Part shown: piece by piece, positions 11,131 to 19,351 of the stretch
Position numbering within the stretch: the stretch's first letter is position 1
Layout: each line of letters starts with the position of its first letter
Notes under the pieces: generated by a model
The model's database searches: none
Told to the model about the DNA's origin: nothing
The model's input: the letters and a program-made list of their open reading frames with translations, nothing else
DNA from: Chrysomallon squamiferum
Lineage: Eukaryota; Mollusca; Gastropoda; Neomphalida; Peltospiridae
Length of the DNA stretch: 20,000 bases
Assembly: GCA_012295275.1 (NCBI GenBank)
Contig: CM022668.1
Location: 12,890,522 to 12,910,521 of the forward strand
Direction of reading: 5' to 3'
Translations under genes and position numbers: made by a program

Positions 11131-11635
11131 TGTTAGGTAACATTTACTTGATTGTTATATTCTGGAAACTGTTCTTTCCCATCGCTAACCCACAATGCCA
11201 AACATTTGGCAAAACACTTTATTTCTGCAACTCCTGTCAGATTGTGTTTCTTCGGCAGACGCCCTCCCCAGACACACAACACAGCAAGCTAGAATTACAA
11301 CTGTTTGTTTTTGTGTGTGCGCTGCCAACAGCACCCAGCACAACATTTTTAACGTTTACATCGTGGCAGAAATTTCTACTAGTTATTTCACTATATGCGG
11401 TTTTTATTTTATAATGTTTTTGGGTTTTGTTTTCTTTCATTCCTTTTTTTTTTTATTTTATCTTTCTTTCATTTATTCTTTCGTTGAAGATTTTTTTTAA
11501 ATTTAAATTTATCAAAAAATAATTATTCTTATATACTAATGAAATATTGTAATGTGCTGTTTTATAGAATAATTATAGTTTTCTGAGTTCCTCTTTCATT
11601 TGTTTCCCTTGTTTCTCTCTCTCTCTTTCTTTCAG

Positions 11636-11637
<2 letters not shown>
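11131..11637. other. unique gene-free segment
   Basis: Comparatively balanced sequence at 11160-11400, including a CCAAACATTTGG palindrome near 11197-11208, then T-rich sequence. No splice-flanked conserved exon or complete gene is seen. Confidence 0.5.

Positions 11638-11678
<41 letters not shown>
11638..11678. repeat. (CA)n microsatellite
   Basis: About 20 pure CA units following a CT/TTTC-rich stretch. Confidence 0.97.
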
Positions 11679-11681
<3 letters not shown>

Positions 11682-12305
11682 CTATATGGTGTGCATTACT
11701 AATATTATATATATGTTATTTTATTCAGTAAATAAAAATAGATCGCTTTTACATAACCATACAAATTACCTATTTCTCACGAATACAAAAAAATATACCA
11801 TTTCATACAAAAACATTTTCCACACTTGACAAGTATAAATATATTCTGTATTACACCAGCACACAGTATACACTACTTATATGTAATGTATTATATAATC
11901 ATAATATACTGTCATGTAGTATTTTCCTCATAATAAATTTTAACTAATATGTAAAATATTTCTTAATTATCTTATATTCATGCAAAAATGTGTACTTTTT
12001 AACATAACACAAGTACAAATATATATTATTTTTATTCTCCTAAAACGTTACATATTTCTCGTATTCCACAAGCACAGATACATTTATCGACTGCCGGCTT
12101 ACAGTTATTTTACTGATATAATCCGGCATACAGTTAGTTCTGTATACAGGCAGGCTTAGACACATGTCCATGACTAAGCCTGGGCTTGTCCCAGGAGTGC
12201 TCCTGTCTTTCCAATAAGTTAATTTAGACAACGGAGCTTTTATCATCGGGACGGGCTAATTATGCATTATGTGTAGCCGTTCTTCCAACAGAGTAACGTT
12301 AGCTC
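11679..12305. other. AT-rich unique segment with short duplications and stem-loops
   Basis: No supportable gene. A 29-bp imperfect duplication starting CCGGCTTACAG / CCGGCATACAG (12094 and 12123) is followed by two small inverted repeats, CCTGGG-CTTGT-CCCAGG and AGGAG-TG-CTCCT, at about 12179-12205. A 68-codon minus-strand frame (12246-12040) crosses this segment without recognisable similarity. Confidence 0.5.
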
Positions 12306-12309
12306 TTCC

Positions 12310-12327
12310 ACGGGAGATACCATTTTT

Positions 12328-12358
<31 letters not shown>

Positions 12359-12770
12359 GAGTGGCTAGTTTTAGGGGAGGTTTCATAGAGAGCCCAGTTT
12401 TAGGAGAGTTTTATTGGAGAATCCAGTTTTAGGGGAGCTTATCAGAGAGTCCAGTTTTAGGAGAGTTTACTTGAGAGTCCAGTTTTAGGAGAGTTTTATT
12501 GGAAAGTCTTTTTTAAGGGAGAGGTTATTGGAGAGCCCACTCTTAGAAGAGTTTACTGGAGAGCCCAGTCTATTTAGTGAGAGAATTTATTTAATGGTTC
12601 AGTTTTGGGGGAGTTTGTTGGGGAGTCCAGGTTTGAATGTTTGCTTAAGGATCTGGTTTTGGGGGAATTTATTGGAGAGCCTAGTTTTGATAGAGTCTTT
12701 TGGAGAGTTTTCAGGAGAGGCCAGTTTTAAGAGAGTTTGTTTAAGGGTCCAGTTTTGGGGTCTTTGTTCT
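12310..12770 (+). repeat. degenerate ~30-bp minisatellite
   Basis: About 14-15 diverged copies of a unit like GAGAGTCCAGTTTTAGGAGA followed by GTTTATTG. Purest copies lie at about 12375-12500; the array decays towards 12770. In the first unit the T run has expanded to about 27 T (12330-12358). Open frames on both strands are by-products of the array. Confidence 0.9.
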
Positions 12771-13039
12771 TCTGGCTGTTGTTTGTTTTTCTGTTCCGTC
12801 ACTGATTCTTTCTTTCTGTCTTTCTGTCTGTCTGTCTGTCTAACTGTCTGGGTGTATTATATTCACTCTTTTGTTCTCTCCAGTACTTCGTTACACATCT
12901 ATTGAAAAACACGTTTATATTGTAAGGTAATTAAATGTTAACTGTACTTTTACTTCAGAGATGGTAACAAAACCTTTAGTAAGATATTATTAACCCTTTG
13001 AAGACAGGACATTGCCCTATGTCATTAGTTCTACAGCGG

Positions 13040-13072
<33 letters not shown>

Positions 13073-13600
13073 TATACTGAGAAATTTAATCAAATGTTAC
13101 CTGTACTTTTATACCTAAGCCGATTATCAGTTATTTAATCCTTTTCATTATTTAAAATGTTTCCACCTCAAAGCTAAACATTATTTTAAAAAAGTTAAAA
13201 ATATAAAATAAATGAAATGAAGAAAAATTGGAATATATTCAGAATATATTCAGAGAAAAACGAACTGCAGTTGAATTTTAAATCTACATAATGCTTCAAA
13301 ATGAGAATAATAATAAAATATATTAGCTGGTATATATTAGCTGTATTACACAGTCTACCATTTGGTACAGGAATTAATTTAAATTCTGTAGTTTAATGAT
13401 GTAATCCGTTTTAAGTGGTTTTTATAGTCTGCAGTAATTACAGAGGATGGACGCTCACCATGGAATTATAAAATTGAGATTTCACGTGGAACAGGAATTT
13501 GTGCAATAAACTGCTCACCAATTTCACACCTGTTGTATTTCAAATGCTCATTTTATTTCACCTTAAAATGATTAAAGGTTTATTTCTGCTCAGGTGTGAA
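12771..13600. other. gene-free segment
   Basis: Contains a short TTTCTGTC/CTGT repeat at about 12808-12850 and an AAT run at about 13046-13075. The rest is AT-rich unique sequence in which I see no gene. Confidence 0.55.
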
Positions 13601-13607
13601 AAAACAG

Positions 13608-13730
13608 ACACACACACACACACACACACACACAGATATAAATATGGTATTGTGAGGTTTTCTTGTGAATTTATTTATTTATTACAGAAAGATGTGTGTG
13701 TGTGTGTGTTTGTGTGTTTGTTTGTAGACA
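13608..13730. repeat. CA tract facing a TG/TTTG tract
   Basis: CA run at 13608-13634 and TG/TTTG run at about 13691-13725, opposite in sense and about 55 bp apart. Confidence 0.85.
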
Positions 13731-14096
13731 GATGTAGAGATTATACAGTTACAGCTAGATAGAAAGATTTAGACTGACAGGTATTTTGATATACAGACTG
13801 ACAAATTTTATCTATATCAGTACATATTTAATTATGATTTACTTGTCATTCACTTGCGGTTAATGTTACACTAAAACACTATAATAAAAAATGTGGAGAT
13901 ATAATTCATACATTTATTACATATATCAGAAATATCACAACCATTAATATGTAAGTATAGACATATATGTGTGAAATATATCCCGTATATATCTATATAA
14001 ATAAGTAGATATATTGTTCAAATAAGTATCTGTATAATAAAAATATAAGCATATACATATATATGTCATATTAAAAACATCATGCTATATGTGTAA

Positions 14097-14120
14097 TGTT
14101 TGTGTATGTGTGTTTATATG

Positions 14121-14168
<48 letters not shown>
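14097..14168. repeat. (TG)n microsatellite
   Basis: TGTGTATG motifs run into about 22 pure TG units at 14124-14168. Confidence 0.95.
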
Positions 14169-14169
<1 letters not shown>

Positions 14170-14329
14170 ACTGTTTACCTGTAAGTGCTTACATAAACAT
14201 GAACACGCCTGATCGTACGATTGTGCTTACACAGATGCAAACATACACACACAATAGCATACACATCACACATCCATTCAATATATGTAAATATCGCACA
14301 CGCACACACACACACACGTCACGCATTAC

Positions 14330-14660
14330 ACCGTTGTGCAATAAAACCATGGCAGCAACTGCATTTTAACACTCAACAAGATTGGTCAATTAAAAACGGG
14401 TGTTGAGGTTAATGGGCGTTATCGTGGCTATGTGTCAGAAAGGGGCGTGAAAACCTCATTTTATTCTTCATCTGGTATCACACAAACAACGGGTGTGTTA
14501 TAAATTTCTGCTGCACACTCAAATGTGTGTGCTGTTTTTCTTCCGCCGGATCAATAGAATTTCCCTTGCAGCAGCTGTTTGTCCTATTGCTCAGTTTCCA
14601 TTGTTTCGTCGGTACGGTTTGTCACGATTTCGTATTTGTTGATGGTTAGGTGAGAAAAGC
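14330..14660 (+). promoter_or_regulatory. promoter-like patch within the large intron
   Basis: A low-repeat, CpG-bearing island. It holds a CCAAT-type box on the minus strand (ATTGGTCAAT, 14382-14391), GC/CACCC-like motifs (GGGCGTT near 14414 and GGGGCGTG near 14441), a TATAAA at 14499-14504 and CpG-rich sequence to about 14635. A near-consensus donor, TTAG|GTGAGA, follows with GT at 14650. This could be an internal promoter with a noncoding first exon. No conserved coding sequence supports it, and factor-site matches this short are common by chance. Confidence 0.3.
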
Positions 14661-14819
14661 TGCGCACACACACACAATGACAGGTAGTGGAGTGGGTTTG
14701 CGTACTTTTCCTGTATCGATTTTTTTACTTTTTTCTTTTTCTTCTTTCCCTCTCTCCTCACCTTTCCTCGACGTTTTTGTCTCCCTTTGTTTGAGTTGGG
14801 ATGAATTATGTGTAATGGT

Positions 14820-15240
14820 TTTGTGTGTGTGTGTGTGTGTGAATGATTGATTGAATGTATTGGAATGTGTTTGTGTTTTACAGTAATAGGTGTTAGTGTG
14901 TGAGCATATGTATGTGTGTGTGTGTGTGTGTGTGTTTGTTAGTATATGTATGTACATGTGTGTATATATGTGTGTTTGTGTGTGTGTGTGTATGTGTGTG
15001 TTTGTTAGTGTATTTATGTGTGTCTAAACCAGTATATGAATGGGATGTATTATAGAATGTGCATGTATGAAAAATATTCACCACCTATCACAACAATGGA
15101 TTAAAGTGTTTTTAACATACTTCTGAAGAATTGTATGTCTTTAATTTTGAAGGATTGAAACCAAATAATGAAACCCAAATTCCTACTAAATATATATATA
15201 TATATATACATACATAGCATATACATATACATATACATAA
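14820..15240. repeat. TG/TATG arrays and TA/CATA tract
   Basis: TG runs at about 14822-14841 and 14915-15020 with TATG and TTTG interruptions, then after ordinary sequence a TA/CATATA tract at 15189-15240. Confidence 0.85.
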
Positions 15241-15875
15241 CATGAATAAACACTTTTTGGGGTAAGGGATTACATTTGTGTTTTATTTGTTTATTTTAAA
15301 AATAATTACTTTTATTGTCATCATCATCATCATCATCATCATCTCATTAACATCAGCATTATTACTATTGTTATATGGATAACTTTTATTTGTCAGCAAC
15401 AAGATATTTTTCAGATCCTTAAGGGAAGCCTTAAGGAAAAAAAAAAAAAACGTATTGTGTTTTTTTTTTATATAAAAGATACTAGTTAGATTGGGAAATA
15501 ATCCAATGGACAACATATAGAGAAATTATTCTATAACTGTGTATTACTTAATCAAGTTAATGTTAACTTTATAACCTGTTGGTGTTTTCATACAAAGTTA
15601 TACAAGGTTCATTGTATTACAGTTGTTAACATAGATCTACAAAGTGTTACAATATTCTAGTTTTCTTAACAATGTTTTAGTTTGTTCTTATTTTAACATA
15701 TTTTTTTTTTTTTTTTGATGAATAGATCTACAATGTACTAATTAGAGTAACTGTTTTACTTTCATAAAAACATCATGTTCTTTCCTTCTGTTTTATTTTT
15801 CTTTCATTATTGTTGTTATTACTGGTGACACTACTTTTAGTTTTTAAATCATAAATAGTGAAATATTGGTACTTT
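15241..15875. other. gene-free AT-rich segment
   Basis: Contains a CAT triplet run at about 15319-15343, A and T homopolymers near 15437-15450 and 15700-15716, and a short inverted repeat around AAGGGAAGCCTTAAGG at about 15420-15437. No gene is seen. Confidence 0.55.
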
Positions 15876-15876
15876 A

Positions 15877-15899
15877 ATTATTATTATTATTATTATTAC

Positions 15900-15939
<40 letters not shown>

Positions 15940-16135
15940 TTATTATATAAACCGTACTAGATCAGAAATATGGAATTATTGATATTTTTATTAGTTTATT
16001 ATTATTATTATTATAGAAACCTTACTAAATCATAATTATTGAATTATTCATATTTCTATTGTTTTATTATTGTTGTTGTTGTTATTGTTGTTGCTTTGTT
16101 CTTTTTTGTTGCTGCTGCTGCTGCTACTGTTATTA
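15877..16135. repeat. (ATT)n and TTG/GCT triplet tracts
   Basis: An ATT tract of about 21 triplets at 15877-15940, a shorter one near 15999-16014, then TTG/TTA and GCTGCTGCT triplets at about 16066-16130. These open the long triplet field before the first conserved exon. Confidence 0.9.
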
Positions 16136-16149
16136 TCATCACTGTCATT

Positions 16150-16810
16150 GTCATTACTACTACTTCTACATAATAATAATAATATCATCATCATCATCAT
16201 CAATACTATATAATAATAAAAACCATAATAATAATAAACACTATCATCATTGTCATCATCATTACTGCTACTACTACATAATACTAAACACTGAACATCA
16301 TCATCATCATCACTACTACTACTACATAATTGTCATCATCATTACTACTACTACGACATGATTGTCATCATCATTACTACTACTACTACTACTACATAAT
16401 TGTCATCATCATTACTACTACTACTACTACATGATTGTCATCATCATTACTACTACTACTACTACATAATTGTCATCATCATTACTACTACTACTACTAC
16501 ATGATTGTCATCATCATTACTACTACTACTACTACATAATTGTCATCATCATTACTACTACTTCATCATTATCATTACTACTACTACTACATCATCATCA
16601 TCACTACTACTACATCATCATCATCACTACTACTACATCATTGTCATCATCATCACTACTACTATTACATCATTATCATCATTACTACTACTACATCATT
16701 ATCATCATCACTACTACTATTACATCATTATCATTACTACTACTTCATCATTATCATCATCACTACTACTACTACTACTACAACTACTACAACTACTACT
16801 ACTACTACCA

Positions 16811-16847
<37 letters not shown>

Positions 16848-16998
16848 AACTACTACTACTACAACTACTACTACTACAACTACTACTACTACAACAACTA
16901 CAACTACTACTACTACTACAACTACTACTACAACTACTACTACTACAACTACTACTACAACAACTACTACTACAACTACTACTACAACAACTACTACA

Positions 16999-17036
<38 letters not shown>

Positions 17037-17056
17037 AACAACTACTACTACTACTA
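16150..17056 (+). repeat. ~900-bp ATC/ACT triplet field with 35/70-bp higher-order periodicity
   Basis: ATC and ACT blocks alternate. At 16325-16560 they form ~35-bp units that alternate CATAATTGTCATC and CATGATTGTCATC (starts at 16325, 16357, 16395, 16430, 16465, 16500, 16535), giving a 70-bp dimer. From about 16765 to 17055 the field is nearly pure ACT/ACA. It ends 20 bp before the exon at 17077, leaving only a short polypyrimidine stretch. Long Thr-, Leu-, Tyr- or His-rich frames here are artefacts. Confidence 0.93.
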
Positions 17057-17076
17057 TCTTTTGCTGTGTTTTGCAG

Positions 17077-17193
17077 GGTTCAGCCGACTCCAACTACAGC
17101 CAGCCATCGTCAGATTTGTCTTTAGACGAAGAACGCGAAGCCCTCCGCAGAGAGACGGAGAGACAGGCTGTCCTACAGTTAGAGAAGGCCAAA
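17077..17193 (+). CDS. Cav-beta exon A: conserved pre-SH3 helix
   Basis: Internal exon of a voltage-gated calcium channel beta subunit, the cytosolic partner that binds the channel alpha-1 subunit and controls surface expression and gating. The acceptor is TTTTGCAG (ends 17076); the exon has exactly 39 codons, phase 0 at both ends, and the donor is GCCAAA|GTAAGC. The product starts [20 protein letters not shown], the family's Ser-rich segment, and continues into a charged helix with [14 protein letters not shown] and LEKAK just before the SH3 domain. Joining to 18479 gives [17 protein letters not shown], as expected for the family. The phase-0 start allows direct joining to short alternative N-terminal exons such as the candidate at 6708-6812. 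Its 3' end and donor are copied eight times in the following intron. Domain identity is firm; paralogue and isoform are not determined. Confidence 0.95.
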
Positions 17194-17239
17194 GTAAGCT
17201 GTCTGTCTGTCTGTCTGTGTGTGTGTGTGTGTGTCTGTC

Positions 17240-17277
<38 letters not shown>

Positions 17278-17322
17278 ACAGCCTGTCCTACAGTTAGAGA
17301 AGGCCAAAGTAAGCTGTCTGTC

Positions 17323-17366
<44 letters not shown>

Positions 17367-17671
17367 AGAGACAGGCTGTCCTACAGTTAGAAAAGACCAA
17401 AGTAAGCATCTGTCTGTCAGTCTGTCTGTCTCTCTGTGTCTGTCTGTGTAGTCTGTCTGTCTGTCTCTCTGTGTCTGTCTGTGTAGGTGTTTGCTTGTGA
17501 GACAGGCTGTCCTACAGTTAGAGAAGGCCAAAGTAAGCTTCTGTCTGTGTCTGTCTAATGTATGTGTGTCTGTATGAGTGTCTGTCTCTGTGTGTGTGTG
17601 AGTGACAGGCTGTCCTACAGTTAGAGAAGGCCAAAATAAGCTGTCTGTCTGTCTGTGTCTGTCTGTCTGTC

Positions 17672-17703
<32 letters not shown>

Positions 17704-17760
17704 AGACAGGCTGTCCTACAGTTAGAGAAGGCCAAAATAAACTTCTGTCTGTCTGTCTGT

Positions 17761-17816
<56 letters not shown>

Positions 17817-17863
17817 CAGGCTGTCCTACAGTTAGAGAAGGCCAAAGTAAACTTCTGTCTGTC

Positions 17864-17942
<79 letters not shown>

Positions 17943-18094
17943 CAGGCTGTCCTACAGTTAGAGAAGGCCAAAGTTAGCTGTTGTTTAAAATCTTCTGTCT
18001 GTCTGTGTCTGTGTGTGTGTGAATGTTGTGTGTGTGTGTGTGTGTGTGTACAGGTTGTCCTACAGTATTATATATATGTTAGCCAAAGTTAGCT
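17161..18094 (+). repeat. nine-copy array of exon A 3' end plus splice donor
   Basis: The ~35-bp block GACAGGCTGTCCTACAG + TTAGAGAAGGCCAAA + GTAAGC occurs first in the exon and then in eight intronic copies. The CAGGCTGTCC core starts at 17164, 17279, 17372, 17503, 17606, 17707, 17817, 17943 and 18051 (spacing 93-131 bp). Spacers are TG and CTGT microsatellites. The donor is intact in copies 1-4 (AAA|GTAAGC) and copy 7 (AAA|GTAAAC), weakened to GTTAGC in copies 8 and 9, and lost (AAAATAA) in copies 5 and 6. Copy 9 also carries a TA-rich interruption. This is a minisatellite seeded by an exon-intron boundary. Confidence 0.97.
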
Positions 18095-18219
18095 GTTGTT
18101 TAAAATCGTCTGTCTGTCTGTGTCTGTGTGTGTGTGAATGTTGTATGTTGTATGTGTGTGTGTGTGTGTGTATACATGTGTTTGTATGTATGTATGTATA
18201 TATATGTTAGAGTATGTGT

Positions 18220-18480
18220 GTACACTGTTCACTGAGATAGATATAACAACATGTGTGTTATATTTCAGACAAAGCCTCTACTGAAAGATAGTTCATAATG
18301 ACGTGTGTTATATTTCAGACTAAGCATCTACTGTTCACTGTGATATATATAACAACATGTGTGTTATATTTCAGACAATGCCTGTACTGTTCACTGAAAT
18401 AGATATAACAACGTGTGTTATATTTCAGACTGTCTCTACTGAAAGATAGTTCATAATGACATGTGTGTTATATTTCAGAC
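18220..18480 (+). repeat. five-copy array of exon B acceptor
   Basis: GTGTGTTATATTTCAG|AC occurs five times, with AG ending at 18268, 18318, 18374, 18428 and 18478; the last is the genuine acceptor. Units are 50-56 bp. Two upstream subtypes exist: A (TTCACTG...ATAGATATAACAAC) and B (TACTGAAAGATAGTTCATAA), in order A-B-A-A-B. Three to four copies also carry an imperfect copy of the first ~12 coding bases (ACAAAGCCTGTA). Confidence 0.96.
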
Positions 18481-18601
18481 AAAGCCTGTAGCATTTGCTG
18501 TCAGAACCAACGTGTCGTACGATGGTTCACTTGATGATGATTCACCAGTTCACGGTTTTGCTGTGTCATTTGGAGTCAAAGATTTCTTGCATATAAAAGA
18601 A
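18479..18601 (+). CDS. Cav-beta exon B: first half of SH3 domain
   Basis: Internal coding exon of exactly 41 codons, phase 0 at both ends: acceptor TATATTTCAG, donor AAAGAA|GTGAGT. The product opens with [16 protein letters not shown] and ends with VKDFLHIKE, diagnostic of the first SH3 block of calcium channel beta subunits; [12 protein letters not shown] is the variable loop between strands. The SH3 module packs against the guanylate kinase-like domain and takes part in channel modulation. It continues directly into exon C as HIKE|KFNNDWW. Four acceptor copies precede the true acceptor, and one diverged copy of the exon's 3' end with donor lies 218 bp downstream. No frameshift or stop is present, so this appears to be a functional gene. 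Confidence 0.97.
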
Positions 18602-18773
18602 GTGAGTAGTACCAGGCTTGTACTTGGTTATTTCAGACACAGTACTGTACATAGTGTTATAGTAGGTGACGTCTTTTTAAAAGGTTGTGTCATGGTAGAT
18701 GTTTTCATAAAATAAGTCAGTTGTAAAGCTTGGTTTATGAAAAAGTAATTGTGAAAATCTTTTATAATTATAG

Positions 18774-18826
18774 TTTATTTTCTGTCTTATGGAGTAAAGA
18801 GTTCTTATATATAAAAGAAGTGAGTC
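18774..18826 (+). repeat. single diverged copy of exon B 3' end plus donor
   Basis: The segment around 18782-18825 (TGTCTTATGGAGTAAAGAG ... ATATAAAAGAAGTGAGT) aligns with the end of exon B (TGTCATTTGGAGTCAAAG ... ATATAAAAGAAGTGAGT) with one deleted base and a handful of substitutions. The AAAGAA|GTGAGT donor is perfectly preserved (GT at 18820). An acceptor-like TTATTTCAGACACAGTACTG at 18628-18647 resembles the acceptor array, so the interval may be a decayed duplicate of the whole exon B; that part is weak. Confidence 0.8.
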
Positions 18827-19351
18827 TTTTTTGTATATGATTACTTTACTTATATGATTTTATTGACAGTTATTATTATTGTTGTTGTTGTTGTTCTAAG
18901 GCACTTTAAAACAGTGGTAGAGGTATTCAGAAAAAGTAAACATTTTAAAGATTATTTACATTTAAAAAGAAAAAATAAATATTTCATTTTGTTCATTCAC
19001 TGTGAAAAAAATAAATATAATAATTGATTTAGTCTTCTAACTAAACATTGAATTAATTTGTCATGAAATTATTATATTTATCTATCATTCTAAGTAAGTT
19101 AATGTTGTTGATGCTTTTTTTTTTTTTTTTTTTTAGAAACTCTTTATATAATTAATAATATATTTAGACTACTAGCCATCAAATTAATCATGAACTTATC
19201 ATTTTCCACCTGTAATTCTTAGTAAATAATAATAATAACAATAATAATAACAACAACAACAATAACAATAATAACAATAATAATAGTAACTAAACACGTA
19301 AATTCTAGGTAAACAATACTTATTGTTTTATTTTGTTTGTTTCTCTCACAG
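18827..19351 (+). other. remainder of intron between exons B and C
   Basis: AT-rich intron with a TTG run at about 18880-18895, a 19-T tract ending in TAG at about 19117-19136 (decoy-like acceptor), and AAT/AAC triplets at about 19226-19290. The true acceptor TTTCTCTCACAG ends at 19351. Unlike the other boundaries, this acceptor shows no duplicated copies. Confidence 0.7.

Larger units (their letters stand above)
6813..17076 (+). other. probable large first intron of the Cav-beta gene
   Basis: Between the candidate first exon and the first conserved exon I find no other coding exon. The ~10.3 kb is dominated by simple repeats, entered separately. The less repetitive islands at about 6815-7105, 7170-7430, 8310-8690, 8815-9075, 9660-10300, 10365-10740, 11135-11635, 11680-12300, 12900-13600, 13740-14100 and 15240-15875 carry only short, unrecognisable frames. 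If the 6708-6812 exon is wrong, this is simply upstream intronic or intergenic sequence. Confidence 0.5.

Noticed and set aside
10750-11414. Overlapping TH-rich and CV-rich frames of 90-196 codons
   Set aside because: CA/TG dinucleotide repeats read in different frames.
12040-12246. 68-codon minus-strand frame with ordinary amino acid composition
   Set aside because: Looks less repetitive than others, but I recognise no domain, no splice context supports it, and it crosses a short tandem duplication.
12985-13030. TTAACCCTTTGAAG motif as a possible mobile-element end
   Set aside because: Similar motifs are common in invertebrate repeats, but no matching second terminus or target duplication is visible here.
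14572-14649. Possible internal exon between TTCCCTTGCAG and TTAG|GTGAGA
   Set aside because: Its end phase (2) in the only open frame does not fit exon A's phase-0 start, and the encoded peptide resembles no Cav-beta segment.
16470-17735. Long frames of Tyr/Thr/Leu/Val runs and VCVCV or THTHT peptides
   Set aside because: Artefacts of triplet and TG repeats overlapping the real exon; only 17077-17193 in one frame matches a protein family.
17161-18094. CRISPR-like array of ~35-bp repeats
   Set aside because: Repeats are exon-edge copies in a spliced animal gene; spacers are TG microsatellites, not unique sequences, and no cas genes exist.
17164-18480. Assembly stutter as explanation for the repeated exon edges
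   Set aside because: Copies differ by substitutions, dead donors, subtype order and variable spacer lengths, which an assembly duplication would not produce; copy number itself still needs long reads.
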